Assembly: GCA_030522415.1 (NCBI GenBank)
Contig: CM060125.1
Location: 4,770,401 to 4,834,400, forward strand
Length of the DNA: 64,000 nt
Reading direction: 5' to 3'
Source: Channallabes apus
Lineage: Eukaryota > Chordata > Actinopteri > Siluriformes > Clariidae
Below the pieces are notes generated by a model, which was not told where the DNA came from, searched no databases, and saw nothing but the letters and a program-made list of their open reading frames with translations. The translations under genes were made by a program, and so were the position numbers. Shown here in pieces: positions 1 to 10,715 of this stretch. Within the stretch, counting starts at the first letter, position 1. The number at the start of each line of letters is the position of its first letter.

Positions 1-556
1 ATAAAAAGACTAGAATCATACAGTACATGATATATACTGTACATACAATGGTACATGAATGAGATGGCAAATATTGAAATTAACCCTCAACAAGAGACGT
101 TTGGATTCATGTAACAATATGAATACATTTTTAGCAGATTAGAAAATAGCATTTGATTCAGCACATCTTGTAAGTCTAAATTTTAATATCATACTGTATG
201 TTGTCTTTTGACAGTGACTGTACACATAATATAAAGAAGCCAGGAGCTGCTAACCTGATGTAACGAAAGCTATACTATGTACATAGAATACAGGCAATTA
301 TATAATGCTACTGTATTCATTATATTATAGAATATTGTACTGTAGTATATCATACAGTACATAGGCACTGCACTATTTACTGCTCCTCACTCAAGAGAGA
401 GTGCTTAAGAAAAGTCTAAGCTCAGAACTGCAAATAACTGAGACATGCCTCTATCATGTAACTGTGCCATTCTGACTAGTGCTTCAGTCTGTGCTAACAT
501 CTGAGATCTAAATAGTAATGTGTGCAATTTCAGCACTACAAACACTGTAAGATCTA
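1..556. other. AT-rich intronic DNA, no gene
   Basis: I see no coding sequence or recognisable transposon here. The stretch carries a cluster of TACAGTA/TACTGTA heptamers (19, 35, 192, 309, 338, 353), interpreted elsewhere as Tc1-family excision footprints. It should be intron of, or sequence downstream from, the minus-strand TMEM132 gene. Confidence 0.5.
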
Positions 557-1757
557 CAAACCGGATTCCAAAAAAGTTGGGACACTAAACAAATTGTGAA
601 TAAAAACTGAATGCAATGATGTGGAGATGGCAAATGTCAATATTTTATTCAGAATAGAACATAGATGACAGATCAACAGTTTAATCCGAGAAAATTTATC
701 ATTTTAAAGGAAAAATATGTTGATTCCAAATTTCATGGTCAACAAATCCCAAAAAAGTTGGGACAAGTAGCAATAAGAGGCTGGAAAAAGTCAATTTGAG
801 CATAACGAAGAGCTGGAAGACCAATTAACAGTAATTAGGTTAATTGGCAACATGATTGGGTATAAAAAGAGCTTCTCAGAGTGGCAGTGTCTCTCAGAAG
901 CCAAGATGGGTAGAGGATCACCAATTCCCACAATGTTGCGCAGAAAGATAGTGGAGCAATATCAGAAAGGTGTTACCCAGCGAAAAATTGCAAAGACTTT
1001 GCAGTTATCATCATCAACTGTGCATAATATGATCCGAAGATTCAGAGAATCTGGAACAATCTCTGTGCGTAAGGGTCAAGGGCGTAAAACCATACTGGAT
1101 GCCCGTGATCTCCGGGCCCTTAAACGACACTGCACCACAAACAGGAATGCTACTGTAAAGGAAATCACAGAATGGGCTCAGGAATACTTCCAGAAACCAT
1201 TGTCAGTGAACACAATCCACCGTGCCATCCGCCGTTGCCAGCTGAAACTCTACAATGCAAAGAAGAAGCCATTTCTAAGCAAGATCCACAAGCACAGGCG
1301 TTTTCATTGGGCCAGGGATCATTTAAAATGGAGTGTGGCAAAATGGAAGACGGTTCTGTGGTCAGACGAGTCACGATTCGAAGTTCTTGTTGGAAATGTG
1401 GGACGCCATGTCATCTGGACCAAAGAGGACAAGGACAACCCAATCAACGCTGTCTGCAGTCTGCAGTCCAGATCTTTCCCCTATAGAGAACATTTGGCGC
1501 ATCATAAAGAGGAAGGAGTGACAAAGAAGGCCCAAGACGATTGAACAGTTAGAGGCCTGTATTAGACAAGAATGGGAGAGCATTCCTATTTCTAAACTTG
1601 AGAAACTGGTCTCCTCGGTCCCCAGACGTCTGTTGAGTGTTATAAGAAGAAGGGGAGATGCCATATATCAATATTGACATTTGCCATCTCCACATCATTG
1701 CATTCAGTTTTTATTCACAATTTGTTTAGTGTCCCAACTTTTTTGGAATCCGGTTTG
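557..1757 (+). mobile_element. Tc1-like DNA transposon, internally deleted copy
   Basis: The element starts with CAAACCGGATTCC and ends with the reverse complement GGAATCCGGTTTG. A TA dinucleotide flanks each end (555-556 and 1758-1759), as expected for Tc1/mariner insertion. The left inverted repeat is long (about 210 bp) and contains an outer and an inner copy of AAAAAAGTTGGGACA, an IR/DR layout. The right repeat is shortened to about 90 bp. The copy is about 1.2 kb because the middle of the transposase gene is missing, so it cannot be autonomous. The same family recurs at 32301-35192 in the opposite orientation, which allowed the ends and the deletion to be defined. Confidence 0.93.
906..1660 (+). 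pseudogene. Broken Tc1-like transposase
   Basis: The open frame runs from 852, but the family-typical start is the ATG at 906 (MGRGSPIP). The N-terminal paired-like helix-turn-helix is intact (LRRKIVEQYQKGVTQRKIAK, then SSSTVHN). The first catalytic aspartate is present in LWSDESRFEV. The frame is lost after about 1450. Compared with the 32.3-35.2 kb copy, roughly 270 bp around the second catalytic aspartate (the DNARPH motif) is deleted at repeated CTGCAG sequences near 1455-1465. The C-terminal part, including the IENIWRIIKRK segment with the catalytic glutamate, resumes in another frame near 1480. The family cuts and pastes DNA at TA sites. This copy is dead but retains the DNA-binding half. 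Confidence 0.9.
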
Positions 1758-2139
1758 TATGATATTGTGTCCATAAGAATATAAATGCATGCTCCGTACT
1801 GTACCTCCATCTTTAAATTGAACATCCAGATGAGGATAATTTAAAATGGCATATGTCAGTAATTTCCCCGTCAGAGAGGACCCCCAAGTCATTAAAAGTC
1901 AGTGTCGAAATCCTGTCTGCTCCTCCATCATGCAGACTCCAAAACACACCAGGACAGTTACAGAGCCAGCAGAGACCTCAAGGCCATTTTTCATGGAGAT
2001 TCTCAGAGCAGGAAGTGCTGACCTTGAATCAGCGCCTACTCTTCTCAATCAATACTCATCCATAAACAGTGCTTCTCGCCATTCTGGTGAGTAATGATTT
2101 TTTTTTTTTTAAATACCCGAGTCTATAAGATAGTTTAAG
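1758..2139. other. Intronic DNA, no gene recognised
   Basis: The stretch has short open frames near 1846-2094 without homology I recognise and a poly-T run at 2098-2110. A GTGAGT-like donor string occurs near 2089, but no matching acceptor or conserved peptide supports an exon. Confidence 0.4.
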
Positions 2140-2142
2140 CAT

Positions 2143-2660
2143 TTATGCATCACAGCATCTGATTCTAATGACTTGCAGAAATTTTTAATAAAGCTTCATA
2201 TTAGATGTGCACTGCTAATTTAAGCATCTTATTTTCTGAGGAACATCACTGCATGTGTCCTTCTCACTGTTGATAATTTCATGATCTGGTTCACAGCACC
2301 AGGTTTCCATGAAAGTTCCAGCAAACTGTGGCCATCCAAAGAAGAGTCCAGAGCAGAGTCTTTTACGGATGTAAATAAACCAATGATTGCTTCTGGACAT
2401 TTGTGAGCCCTACATGACGTCTTACTAGCAAGTACAGTAATCTACAGTAGACCACATTCTTAAACATTAGGTTACACCGATCACAGACCACCAAAAATGG
2501 TCAAGCATGAGGATTTAAGTGACGGAGGACTGGGTCAGAGCATCTTCAAAACTCCAGCTCCTTTTGGACGGTTTCTGGTCACACTGGTCAAGACCTACAC
2601 AAAAGTTTCTGCAAGTCATTAGAATCAGATGCTGTGATGCAGAAATGCTTGAAGGAGGCC
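2143..2660. repeat. Inverted-repeat element (about 50-bp arms)
   Basis: About 50 bases at 2143-2192 (key part GCATCTGATTCTAATGACTT) recur as a near-perfect reverse complement at 2610-2660. Only a few mismatches are visible, which is much less divergence than in the surrounding fossil repeats. The interior (2193-2609) contains no transposase. It may be a small MITE-like element or a fold-back insertion at the 5' side of the 2.5-4.2 kb fossil. No clear target duplication was found. Confidence 0.6.
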
Positions 2661-4235
2661 TAAAGGAGGAAAAACTGGTGAACCAGTGATAGGATCATGG
2701 GCAGCTAAGGCTCACTGAATGTGAATGAAGGCTGGCCTGCATAGAGCAATTCAGTAGAAGAGCTACAGTATGTACTCTACCTAATATTGCTAAAAAGAAC
2801 TGCTGGTTCCGACAGCAAGGTGTCAGAACACACAATGCATCAGAGTTTATTGTGTATGGAGCTACGTAGCCACAGACTGTTCATGGTGCCCATGCTGACC
2901 CATGTTCACTGCCAAAAGCACCTACAGTACAATGGCCACAAAAGTATCAGAACTGAACCATGGAGCAATGGAAGAAGATGGCCTGGTCTGACGAATCACA
3001 TTTTCTTTTACATCAGGTACTGTATGTGTTCACCCCTTAATTGGGGGAAGTGATGGCACATGGAGGTACTATGGGAAGAGGCAGTGTGATGCTCTGGGCA
3101 ATGTTCTGGGGAACCTTAGGTCATGCCATTCATTTGGATGTCATTCTGACACATACTGTATAGTGGGTAAACAATCACCCTAGTTTACAATAATCACATT
3201 TTATTCCTTTGCCGCCTGAAATGAAGGCAGATACAGTTTTTGTTTAATCCAGTCGTATTTACAGTACTCAGTGCAACATGAGTGAAAAGTGAAAGATACA
3301 GTAATTGCCTTCTCAATTGCACACAAAGCTTTACAAATCTAGACTTTGCAATATTTGCCCACTCTGCTCGGGTTGAGTTAAAAGTCATGGTGACTCTTTG
3401 TGGACTGCAGTCTTCAAGTCCTTCCATCAGAGGTTTAAGTCTGGGTTCTGACTAGGCCATGCAAGGACATTCACCTTTTTCTCCATTAACAGCTACTGTA
3501 CAGTATGTGGTCGGTTTTGCTTTCAGTGTGCTTTGGGTCTTTGTCATGGTGGAGGTAAACTTTCTTCCCATCTTTCCATCCATTAAACAAATTTTCCTCA
3601 AAAACTTGATATTTTTCTCCGTCCATTTTCCTTCTATCCTGACAAGTTCTCCAGTCCCTGCTGCAGAGAAACATCCTGCTGTATTTGAGTTCCACCAGAC
3701 ATATAACCCCCTGCTTTTCAAGCTTAGCTAATTAAAATGACCACAGCTGAAAGTCAAACGGCTTTGTGTGCCATTGAGAAAGCGATTAGCTTCATCTGAT
3801 TGAGATGTTTAAGATGGGTGATCGTTTTCCAAATCAGTGATTCTGATTCAGATTCAAATTCAGTGTTCCCTGATGGCTGTGAAAATGGTTCAGGAATGAT
3901 TTACGGGACACAACAAGTCTGATGTGTTGACTTGACCACCAAATTCTCGAAAGTTTCTTCAAATCTCAATCCAATGGAGCATCTGTAGGATACGTTGGAT
4001 GAACAAATCTGACCCATGGATGCCCCATCTTGCAACTTAACAGGACTTAACAGGACTTAAAGGATCTGCTTCTGACGACTTGGAGACAGATGACCACAGC
4101 AGACCTTCAGAGATCTACAGTAGTGGACTCTATACAGTACCTTGATGGGCCAGCGCTGTTTTGGCCAAAAAAGGGGGGACCTACTTAATATTAGGCAGGT
4201 GATCATAATGATATGGCTGATCGATGTATGTCTTG
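2500..4235 (+). mobile_element. Fossil Tc1/mariner element interrupted by another fossil
   Basis: The plus strand matches, with many stops and indels, a common teleost Tc1-like transposase. Recognisable pieces are GACTGGGTCAGAGCATCTTC near 2530, the HTH region near 2790-2900, GGAGCAATGGAAGAAG with GGCCTGGTCTGA near 2960-2990, and GTGTGATGCTCTGGGCAATG near 3085. After about 3155 the match stops. It resumes near 3860 (CCTGATGGCTGTG) and runs through AATCTCAATCCAATGGAGCA and GGACTTAAAGGATCTGCT to a terminus near 4235 (GGCTGATCGATGTAT). The gap is filled by a second fossil. Coding capacity is completely lost. Confidence 0.75.
3160..3745 (-). mobile_element. Nested second Tc1-type fossil, opposite strand
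   Basis: This segment interrupts the plus-strand fossil. On the minus strand it resembles another fish Tc1-type transposase. Plus-strand landmarks are TTAAGTCTGGGTTCTGACTA, GGCCATGCAAGGACATTCAC, TGCTTTGGGTCTTTGTCATG and CCTGACAAGTTCTCCAGTCC. Short open frames on both strands (3452-3731) are remnants. It must be younger than its host insertion. The catalytic region is not intact. Confidence 0.65.
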
Positions 4236-4711
4236 AAGTCCAGAAAAATCAATTAATGTAGGAAAAAAAGCCATTTTTGCTCTTTGCTGTCAAATGTAAT
4301 ACAATGATACAAGAATGACAAGCACTGAAATAAACATCTAACAGTCGACCAGTCTCTAAAATTACCAAAATATTCCGCATGAATAGTAGCTATAATTAAT
4401 TATCACACTAATAAATCATAAATAAATAGAACATCCTATTATTTTGCAATAGCTTCCCACTTCCCAAGCTGTGTGCGCTACAGTACTGTAAATATTATTC
4501 ACACAACTTTCACACAATCCATGAAACCATAATGCGTACAAGGAACACAGGACACTTTTTTCATGCTGTTATTGTGCTGATATTGGATATGGCTATGTCA
4601 AATTGGACTGCTTCTAGTTTATGCAATTTCACTCAAGATGAATGCACGTAGAGTGGGCATAGAAAACAAACTGAAAGGTCTGCAAAAAAAAGAAAAAAAA
4701 AAATAGAAACG
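4236..4711. other. AT-rich intronic DNA, no gene
   Basis: No feature is seen apart from adjacent footprint heptamers at 4479 and 4484. Confidence 0.4.
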
Positions 4712-4723
4712 GAATCACTGATT

Positions 4724-5086
4724 GGGCGGCATGGTGATTTAGGGGTTAGCACTGTCGCCTTGTACCTCCAGGGTCCGGGTTCGATTCCAGACCAGGTTCT
4801 ATTCCCACATATGTGTGCCTGTTCTCCCTGTACTTGGTGGGTTTCCTCTGGGTACACCGGTTTCCTCCCACAGTCCAGGCAGATCAGGCTAATAGGTGTT
4901 CCCAAATTGCCGTAGTGTGTGAATGTGTGTACTGTATGTACAGTATGTGTGCCCTGCAATGGATTGGCACCCTGTCCAGGGTGTACCCCGCCCTCTTGCC
5001 CTAAATCTCTTATGATAGGCTCCAGGCCCACCGCGCCTCTGAATATACAGTAGGAAGTGGTATAAATGTTGATTGAGTGCGAGAGT
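4724..5086 (+). mobile_element. tRNA-derived SINE, diverged full-length copy
   Basis: The tRNA-like head has an A-box-like GGGGTTAGCAC and a canonical pol III B box GGTTCGATTCC near 4777. The body is the fish-wide cassette ending in a GTGGTATA-like 3' end. A perfect 12-bp target duplication, GAATCACTGATT, flanks it (4712-4723 and 5087-5098), showing L1-type retroposition. The GT-rich middle carries two footprint heptamers, TACTGTA (4930) and TACAGTA (4939), absent from younger copies. It lies just downstream of the TMEM132 exon at 5360. Confidence 0.92.
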
Positions 5087-5359
5087 GAATCACTGATTAT
5101 TGTGATTATTGTAAAGGGGGATTGATTATTGATTATTATTTTCTATGCCCACTGTAATATATAACAGAGAATTGTCTCTATTGTTTAATAGTGATCTGTT
5201 CACTGTTGTTGGAAATGTTGAAAATGCATAGTGATTACTTAACATCGCAGCAGGGGGAAAAAAACACTCAACATCTGTTTCTAAAATCACAGAAAGTCAA
5301 GATATGGAAACGATAATGACTCTTTAAAAGGATTTCTGATGCCCAACAATAGGCCTCAC

Positions 5360-5568
5360 CTTTGGTTGCCCCCAGAGACGGCGATCCTCCATCCCTTAAT
5401 TTGATTGAGCTCAGGGTCAGCCAGGTCGATCTGTAGGGGCAGGCGTGGTATCCACACACTCACCTCCAGCTGGGTGCTCATGTAGTTGTAAGTGAAGTTC
5501 AACAACATCCTCACCCTCCCTCTTATCTCCTTCCCATTCACATATGCATAGTCGCACCTTTCAGACAC
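5360..5568 (-). CDS. TMEM132-family exon (RLPLQI motif exon)
   Basis: This is the most 3' of three TMEM132 exons seen. On the minus strand the acceptor is a pyrimidine-rich TTTTCTCTGTGCAG and the donor is AAG|GTGAGG. The 209-bp exon enters in phase 0 and leaves two bases of a codon. It encodes VSERCDYAYVNGKEIRGRV, then LLNFTYNYMS and the hallmark VWIPRLPLQIDL followed by ELNQIKGWRI. That stretch is strongly conserved in TMEM132 proteins, which are single-pass type I membrane proteins, mainly neural, with Ig-like (BIG/cohesin-like) ectodomains. The segment lies in the extracellular part. It joins in frame to the 7817-7960 exon. A long TG repeat (sense strand) lies about 33 nt upstream of the acceptor. 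The paralogue (B, C, D or E) cannot be decided from this piece. Confidence 0.92.
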
Positions 5569-5600
5569 CTGCACAGAGAAAATCGAATTCTCAGTACTCA

Positions 5601-5601
<1 letters not shown>

Positions 5602-5660
<59 letters not shown>
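5602..5660. repeat. (CA)n microsatellite
   Basis: An uninterrupted CA run of about 59 bp on the plus strand reads as (UG)n in the TMEM132 pre-mRNA. It sits immediately upstream of the 3' splice site at 5569. Confidence 0.97.
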
Positions 5661-5664
<4 letters not shown>

Positions 5665-6490
5665 CAGAGAGACAATCTCTACTGTGCTGTATGTGTGTAA
5701 CTTGTTCTGCATTATTCTCCAAACATCTGCAAAGTCAACTCCATATGGAGAGAAGTGGAGAACAAAGCAGGTCATTTGTTTGTGCTGATTTCTTTCTGTA
5801 AAGCATTTTCTCAGATGTAATCTCTTGACACCTTGCAATTTAATTTTGTTCGATTTCAATTCACTGTGCCAGGATACGATTTTTCATTTCTTTCCAGTAC
5901 CTTTACAACATAATATCACTTTCATCCATCATAAAAAATGAAACATTGTTCATATTTTCATATTGTTCCAGTTGTGTTGATGTTTTTAAATGAAGGACAA
6001 GAATCAATTGGTAATTCAGGTTTCTTTTTCATTTTCATTTTTTTTTTTTTTGTATTATCCACTTTTTCATTCGGCAGAATTATTAATGTCATTACTTTAC
6101 TTTTAGACTACGAGCTCAACTTTATATATTATGCCCAGGATGTCTTTTTGTGCATTTACTCTCTTTCTCTCTCTTTTCCTCTCTATCTCTGCTAAACAGT
6201 GGCGACTGTTAGACCAGGGATAAAGTCAAGACATATAATAGATTAAATCTAAAAGAAAAACAGTACATGTTTAAGCCCATCACATCCTGGTCCCACAGCT
6301 GACACAGCTATGTATTCTTCAGCTTGACGCTAGCTTTGTAAGCAAGTAAGCAGCAGATCAGTCTTTAACTGGCCCCTTGGGTATTTTACTGGCCCCGCAA
6401 AAGAAGAAAGACTTCCATAAAAAAAAAAAGAAGTAATTAATTATATCTTTAGGACATATATCAACATTTGCATATTAATATTATTATTAT
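5661..6490. other. TMEM132 intron, no gene
   Basis: This is part of the 2.25-kb intron between the exons at 7817 and 5568. It contains a poly-T run at 6038-6050, a CT-rich patch near 6160-6190 and a poly-A near 6419. I recognise no transposon. Confidence 0.5.
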
Positions 6491-6872
6491 GGCGGCACGG
6501 TGGTGTAGTGGTTAGCACTGTCGCCTTGCACCTCCAGGGTCTGGGTTCGATTCCCCGGCCAGGCTCGATTCCCGTCTCTGTGTGCATGGAGTTTGCATGT
6601 TCTCCCCGTGCTTGGTGGGTTTCCTCCGGGTACTCCGGTTTCCTCCCACAGTCCAAAGACATGCAGGTTAGGCTAATTGGCGTTCCTAAATTGCCCGTAG
6701 TGTGTGATTGGGTGTGTGAGTGTGTGTATGTGTGTGTGCCCTGCGATGGATTGGCACCCTGTCCAGGGTGTACCCCGCCTAGTGCCCGAAGTCTCCTGGG
6801 ATAGGCTCCAGGTCCCCCGCGACCCTGAACACAGGATTAAGCGGTATAGAAAATGAATGAATGAATGAATAA
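6491..6872 (+). mobile_element. tRNA-derived SINE, near-consensus copy
   Basis: The complete GGCGGCACGGTGG head includes the A box (TAGTGGTTAGC) and B box (GGTTCGATTCC). The body and the GCGGTATAGAAAATGAATGA tail are full length. Flanks are AT-rich and no unambiguous target duplication could be read. It lies in the TMEM132 intron, on the strand opposite to the gene. Confidence 0.93.
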
Positions 6873-6904
6873 TAAAAAATAAAAAAACATGTAAATACCC
6901 CATT

Positions 6905-7630
6905 AATATAAGTATTCAGACCCATTACTTAGTTCTCGATTAAAGCACCTTTGGCAGCAATTACAAGTCTTTTTGTGAATGATGCTACTGTAGAAATTTG
7001 GCACATCGTTCGTTTTCGGATCTTCTCTTCCATTTGTCCGTCCAGGACTTTCAAGCTACTCCTGTGTTTTCTTGGTCATTGTCTTGTTGAAATGTAAACT
7101 GTCATCCCAGCCTGAGATCCTGAGCACTCTGGAGAAAGTTTACACTCAGGATTGCGCTATATTTTTGGCACTCATTTTTCCCTCTACACCGACTAGTCTT
7201 CCAGTCCCAGTTGCAGAGAAAAACATATCCACAGCATGATGCTGCCACAACTGTGTTTGACTGTAGGGATGGTTTTAATAAGGTGACGCGCAGTGCCTGA
7301 TTTCCTCCACACATGGCATGGGGAAGTGTGTCATCAGATAATTCTGCTCATCATGGTCGGAGAGACATCCAGATGATTTCTGGCAAACTCGCAGCAGGTT
7401 GTCATGTGTCTTTTAGTGAGGAACGGCTTCTGCCTGGCCGTGCCTGATTGGTGGAGTGCTACAGTGATGGTTGTCCTTCTTTAAGGATCTCCCATCAAAA
7501 ACAGATTTAATCTATTTGAAGATGAGTGTGAAACGTAACGAAATGTGGAACACTTGAGGGGGTCTATAATTGTCCAATAACAGTACATCCCATGTGTTTT
7601 ATTCCTCTTACACCACAGCCTGACGAGATG
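6905..7630 (-). mobile_element. Fossil Tc1-like element
   Basis: Read on the plus strand, this is the reverse complement of a typical fish Tc1 transposase gene with many mutations. Landmarks are CACCTTTGGCAGCAATTACA (6950), GTCATTGTCTTGTTGAA (7075), CACAGCATGATGCTGCCAC (7230) and GTCATGTGTCTTTTAGTGAG (7400). The last corresponds to the region also present at 40680-40740. No intact frame remains. It occupies the TMEM132 intron close to the 7817 exon. Confidence 0.8.
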
Positions 7631-7729
7631 CAGAAGGCCATCTTTCCATTATAGTCCCAGTCCACTAATCTTTTAAGCTAAATTGAAATGATCAAATGAA
7701 AAAGATTTACATGACATGGGTTAGGGTTA

Positions 7730-8660
<931 letters not shown>

Positions 8661-8674
8661 ACAAAAATGTCAGG

Positions 8675-9057
8675 GGCGGCGCGGTGGTGTAGTGGTTAGC
8701 ACTGTCGTCTTGCACCTCCAGGCTCTGGGTTCGATTCCCCGGCCAGGCTCGATTCCCGTCTCTGTGTGCATGGAGTTTGCATGTTCTCCCCGTGCTTGGT
8801 GGGTTTCCTCCGGGTACTCCGGTTTCCTCCCACAGTCCAAAGATATGCAGGTTAGGCTAATTGGCGTTCCTAAATTGCCCGTAGTGTGTGATTGGGTGTG
8901 TGAGTGTGTATGTGTGTATGCCCTGCGATGGATTGGCACCCTGTCCAGGGTGTACCCCGCCTAGTGCCCGAAGTCTCCTGGGATAGGCTCCAGGTCCCCC
9001 GCGACCCTGAACACAGGATTAAGCGGTATAGAAGATGAATGAATGAATGAATGAATG
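8675..9057 (+). mobile_element. tRNA-derived SINE with perfect 14-bp target duplication
   Basis: This is a full-length near-consensus copy. ACAAAAATGTCAGG occurs at 8661-8674 and is repeated exactly at 9058-9071. The tail is (GAAT)n. It contains no TACAGTA footprint, consistent with a young insertion. Confidence 0.97.
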
Positions 9058-9071
9058 ACAAAAATGTCAGG

Positions 9072-9711
9072 ACTTTCACATCTGGGTCTCTAGCTTACAA
9101 GGCAGTGATGCTAACCACTGGACTACATGTGTGTTGTATTGTTGCCGTGAATATAAATAAAAAATAAATGAATTAATTAAACTACAGTAGATGCATAAAA
9201 TTTAGGATAAATACTGAAATGTAAAAAAAAAATCATGTCTGCCCACCTTTAAAACACGGAGCTATGCTTACTAGGAAGTCAAGCAATGTTTAGGTAATTA
9301 GTTTAATTAAATAATTTCATTAGAAATGGAACATTTACTGTTTGGTTACATTGTTAATTAAACTTAATTGACTGTGATGTTTATGTTAGCTTTTTTCCAT
9401 ACTCATCTAATTGAACACTGTTGCATTCTGGATTCTGAGGTCAGAAGGTGTTGAGAAAAAAATAAATAAATCACATGTTCATATTAACACTCTCGTTCTA
9501 ATGTATCACCGTTTCTGTAGCAACAGCTTGGTCATTTACTGATAAAACAAAAGATCAGTATTGATATGGAGAAATTTTCTGAAGTTTATTGAAAATTTCT
9601 GGAAGAAATCTCCAGCGCCATGTACCTTTCTGAGATAAATGTCTTCAGAACAAAAGAGCTACAGTATGGTTTTGGTTTAAAGCGGAGTTGATTTTTTTTA
9701 ATTAACTTACA
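9072..9711. other. TMEM132 intron, no gene
   Basis: AT-rich DNA with no recognisable feature except a footprint heptamer at 9183 and another at 9660. Confidence 0.4.
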
Positions 9712-9727
9712 AAGAGGGAGAAAAGAG

Positions 9728-10090
9728 GTGTAGTGGTTAGCACTGTCGCCTTGCACCTCCAGGGTCTGGGTTCGATTCCCCAGCCAGGCTCGATTCCCGT
9801 CTCTGTGTGCATGGAGTTTGCATGTTCTCCCCGTGCTTGGTGGGTTTCCTCCGGGTACTCCGGTTTCCTCCCACGGTTCAAAGATATGCAGGTTAGGCTA
9901 ATTGGCGTTCCCAAATTGCCCATAGTGTGTAATTGGGTGTGTGTGTGTGTATGTGTGTGTGCCCTGCGATGGATTGGCACCCTGTCCAGGGTGTACCCCG
10001 CCTAGTGCCCGAAGTCTCCTGGGATAGGCTCCAGGTCCCCCGCGACCCTGAACACAGGATTAAGCGGTATAGAAAATGAATGAATGAATG
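9728..10090 (+). mobile_element. tRNA-derived SINE, slightly 5'-truncated
   Basis: The copy lacks the first dozen bases of the head and starts at GTGTAGTGGTTAGC. A perfect 16-bp target duplication, AAGAGGGAGAAAAGAG, lies at 9712-9727 and 10091-10106. Truncation at the 5' end together with a target duplication shows incomplete target-primed reverse transcription. Confidence 0.96.
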
Positions 10091-10194
10091 AAGAGGGAGA
10101 AAAGAGAGTCTGGTGAAGAAACATCTGTTTACAGCTGCTTTAATGAAAGCGTTCCTTGTACTTGTGAGCAGAGACAGGAAGTAACACCATGAGA

Positions 10195-10290
10195 TCGGCA
10201 TTGAACCTTGTGCCTGAAGTCTTCTGGACAAGCTCCAGGTTTCCTGTGACCCTAAACAGGATGCGCAGTATTGAAAACAAATAATATGTA
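10195..10290 (+). mobile_element. Old SINE 3' fragment
   Basis: TTGTGCCTGAAGTCTTCTGG and CTCCAGGTTTCCTGTGACCC match the 3' part of the same SINE, heavily diverged. The head is missing. Confidence 0.6.
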
Positions 10291-10335
10291 TATAAGAACC
10301 TAATTACCTGCGAATGTTGGCCTACTGTACCACGG

Positions 10336-10588
10336 TTATAATTCATTCATTCATTCATTTTCTATACCGCTTAATCCTGTGTTCAGGGTCACGGGGGACC
10401 TGGAGCCTATCCCAGGAGACTTCGGGCACTAGGCGGGGTACACCCTGGACAGGGTGCCAATCCATCGCAGGGCACACACACATACACACACTCACACACC
10501 CAATCACACACTATGGGCAATTTGGGAACGCCAAAAGTACCCGGAGGAAACCCACCAAGCACGGGGAGAACATGCAAACTCCCCACGC
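10336..10588 (-). mobile_element. tRNA-derived SINE, minus strand, head deleted
   Basis: (ATTC)n is followed by TTTCTATACCGCTTAATCC and the body as far as AACATGCAAACTCCC. The segment between GGGAACGCC and the GTACCCGGAGGAAACCCACC block is deleted, and the pol III promoter head is absent. Confidence 0.88.
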
Positions 10589-10599
10589 TTATAAAATGA

Positions 10600-10710
10600 G
10601 AATAAATCATGGGGGGCTTGGGGGACCAGTGTACGCAGAAGAAACCCATCATGATCATGGAGAACATGCAAACTCCAGGAATTGCAAGCTCCGAGGTGAG
10701 AATTGCACCC
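10600..10710 (-). mobile_element. Diverged SINE fragment
   Basis: AGAAACCCATCATG and GAGAACATGCAAACTCCAG resemble the middle of the same SINE. It may be a second, older copy into which the 10336-10588 copy inserted. Confidence 0.45.
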
Positions 10711-10715
10711 TCAAC

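Noticed and set aside
1151..1157. TACTGTA at 1151 (and its counterpart near 33289) as an excision footprint
   Set aside because: It is part of the transposase coding sequence (ATVKE) and present in both copies, so it is ancestral and not a footprint.
5544..5801. Plus-strand frame with a poly-threonine/histidine stretch
   Set aside because: It is a translation of the CA microsatellite and the antisense of the TMEM132 exon.
6491..6560. tRNA gene call from A-box and B-box motifs
   Set aside because: The tRNA-like heads belong to dispersed SINE copies with (ATGA)n tails and target duplications, and they do not fold into a complete tRNA with an acceptor stem.
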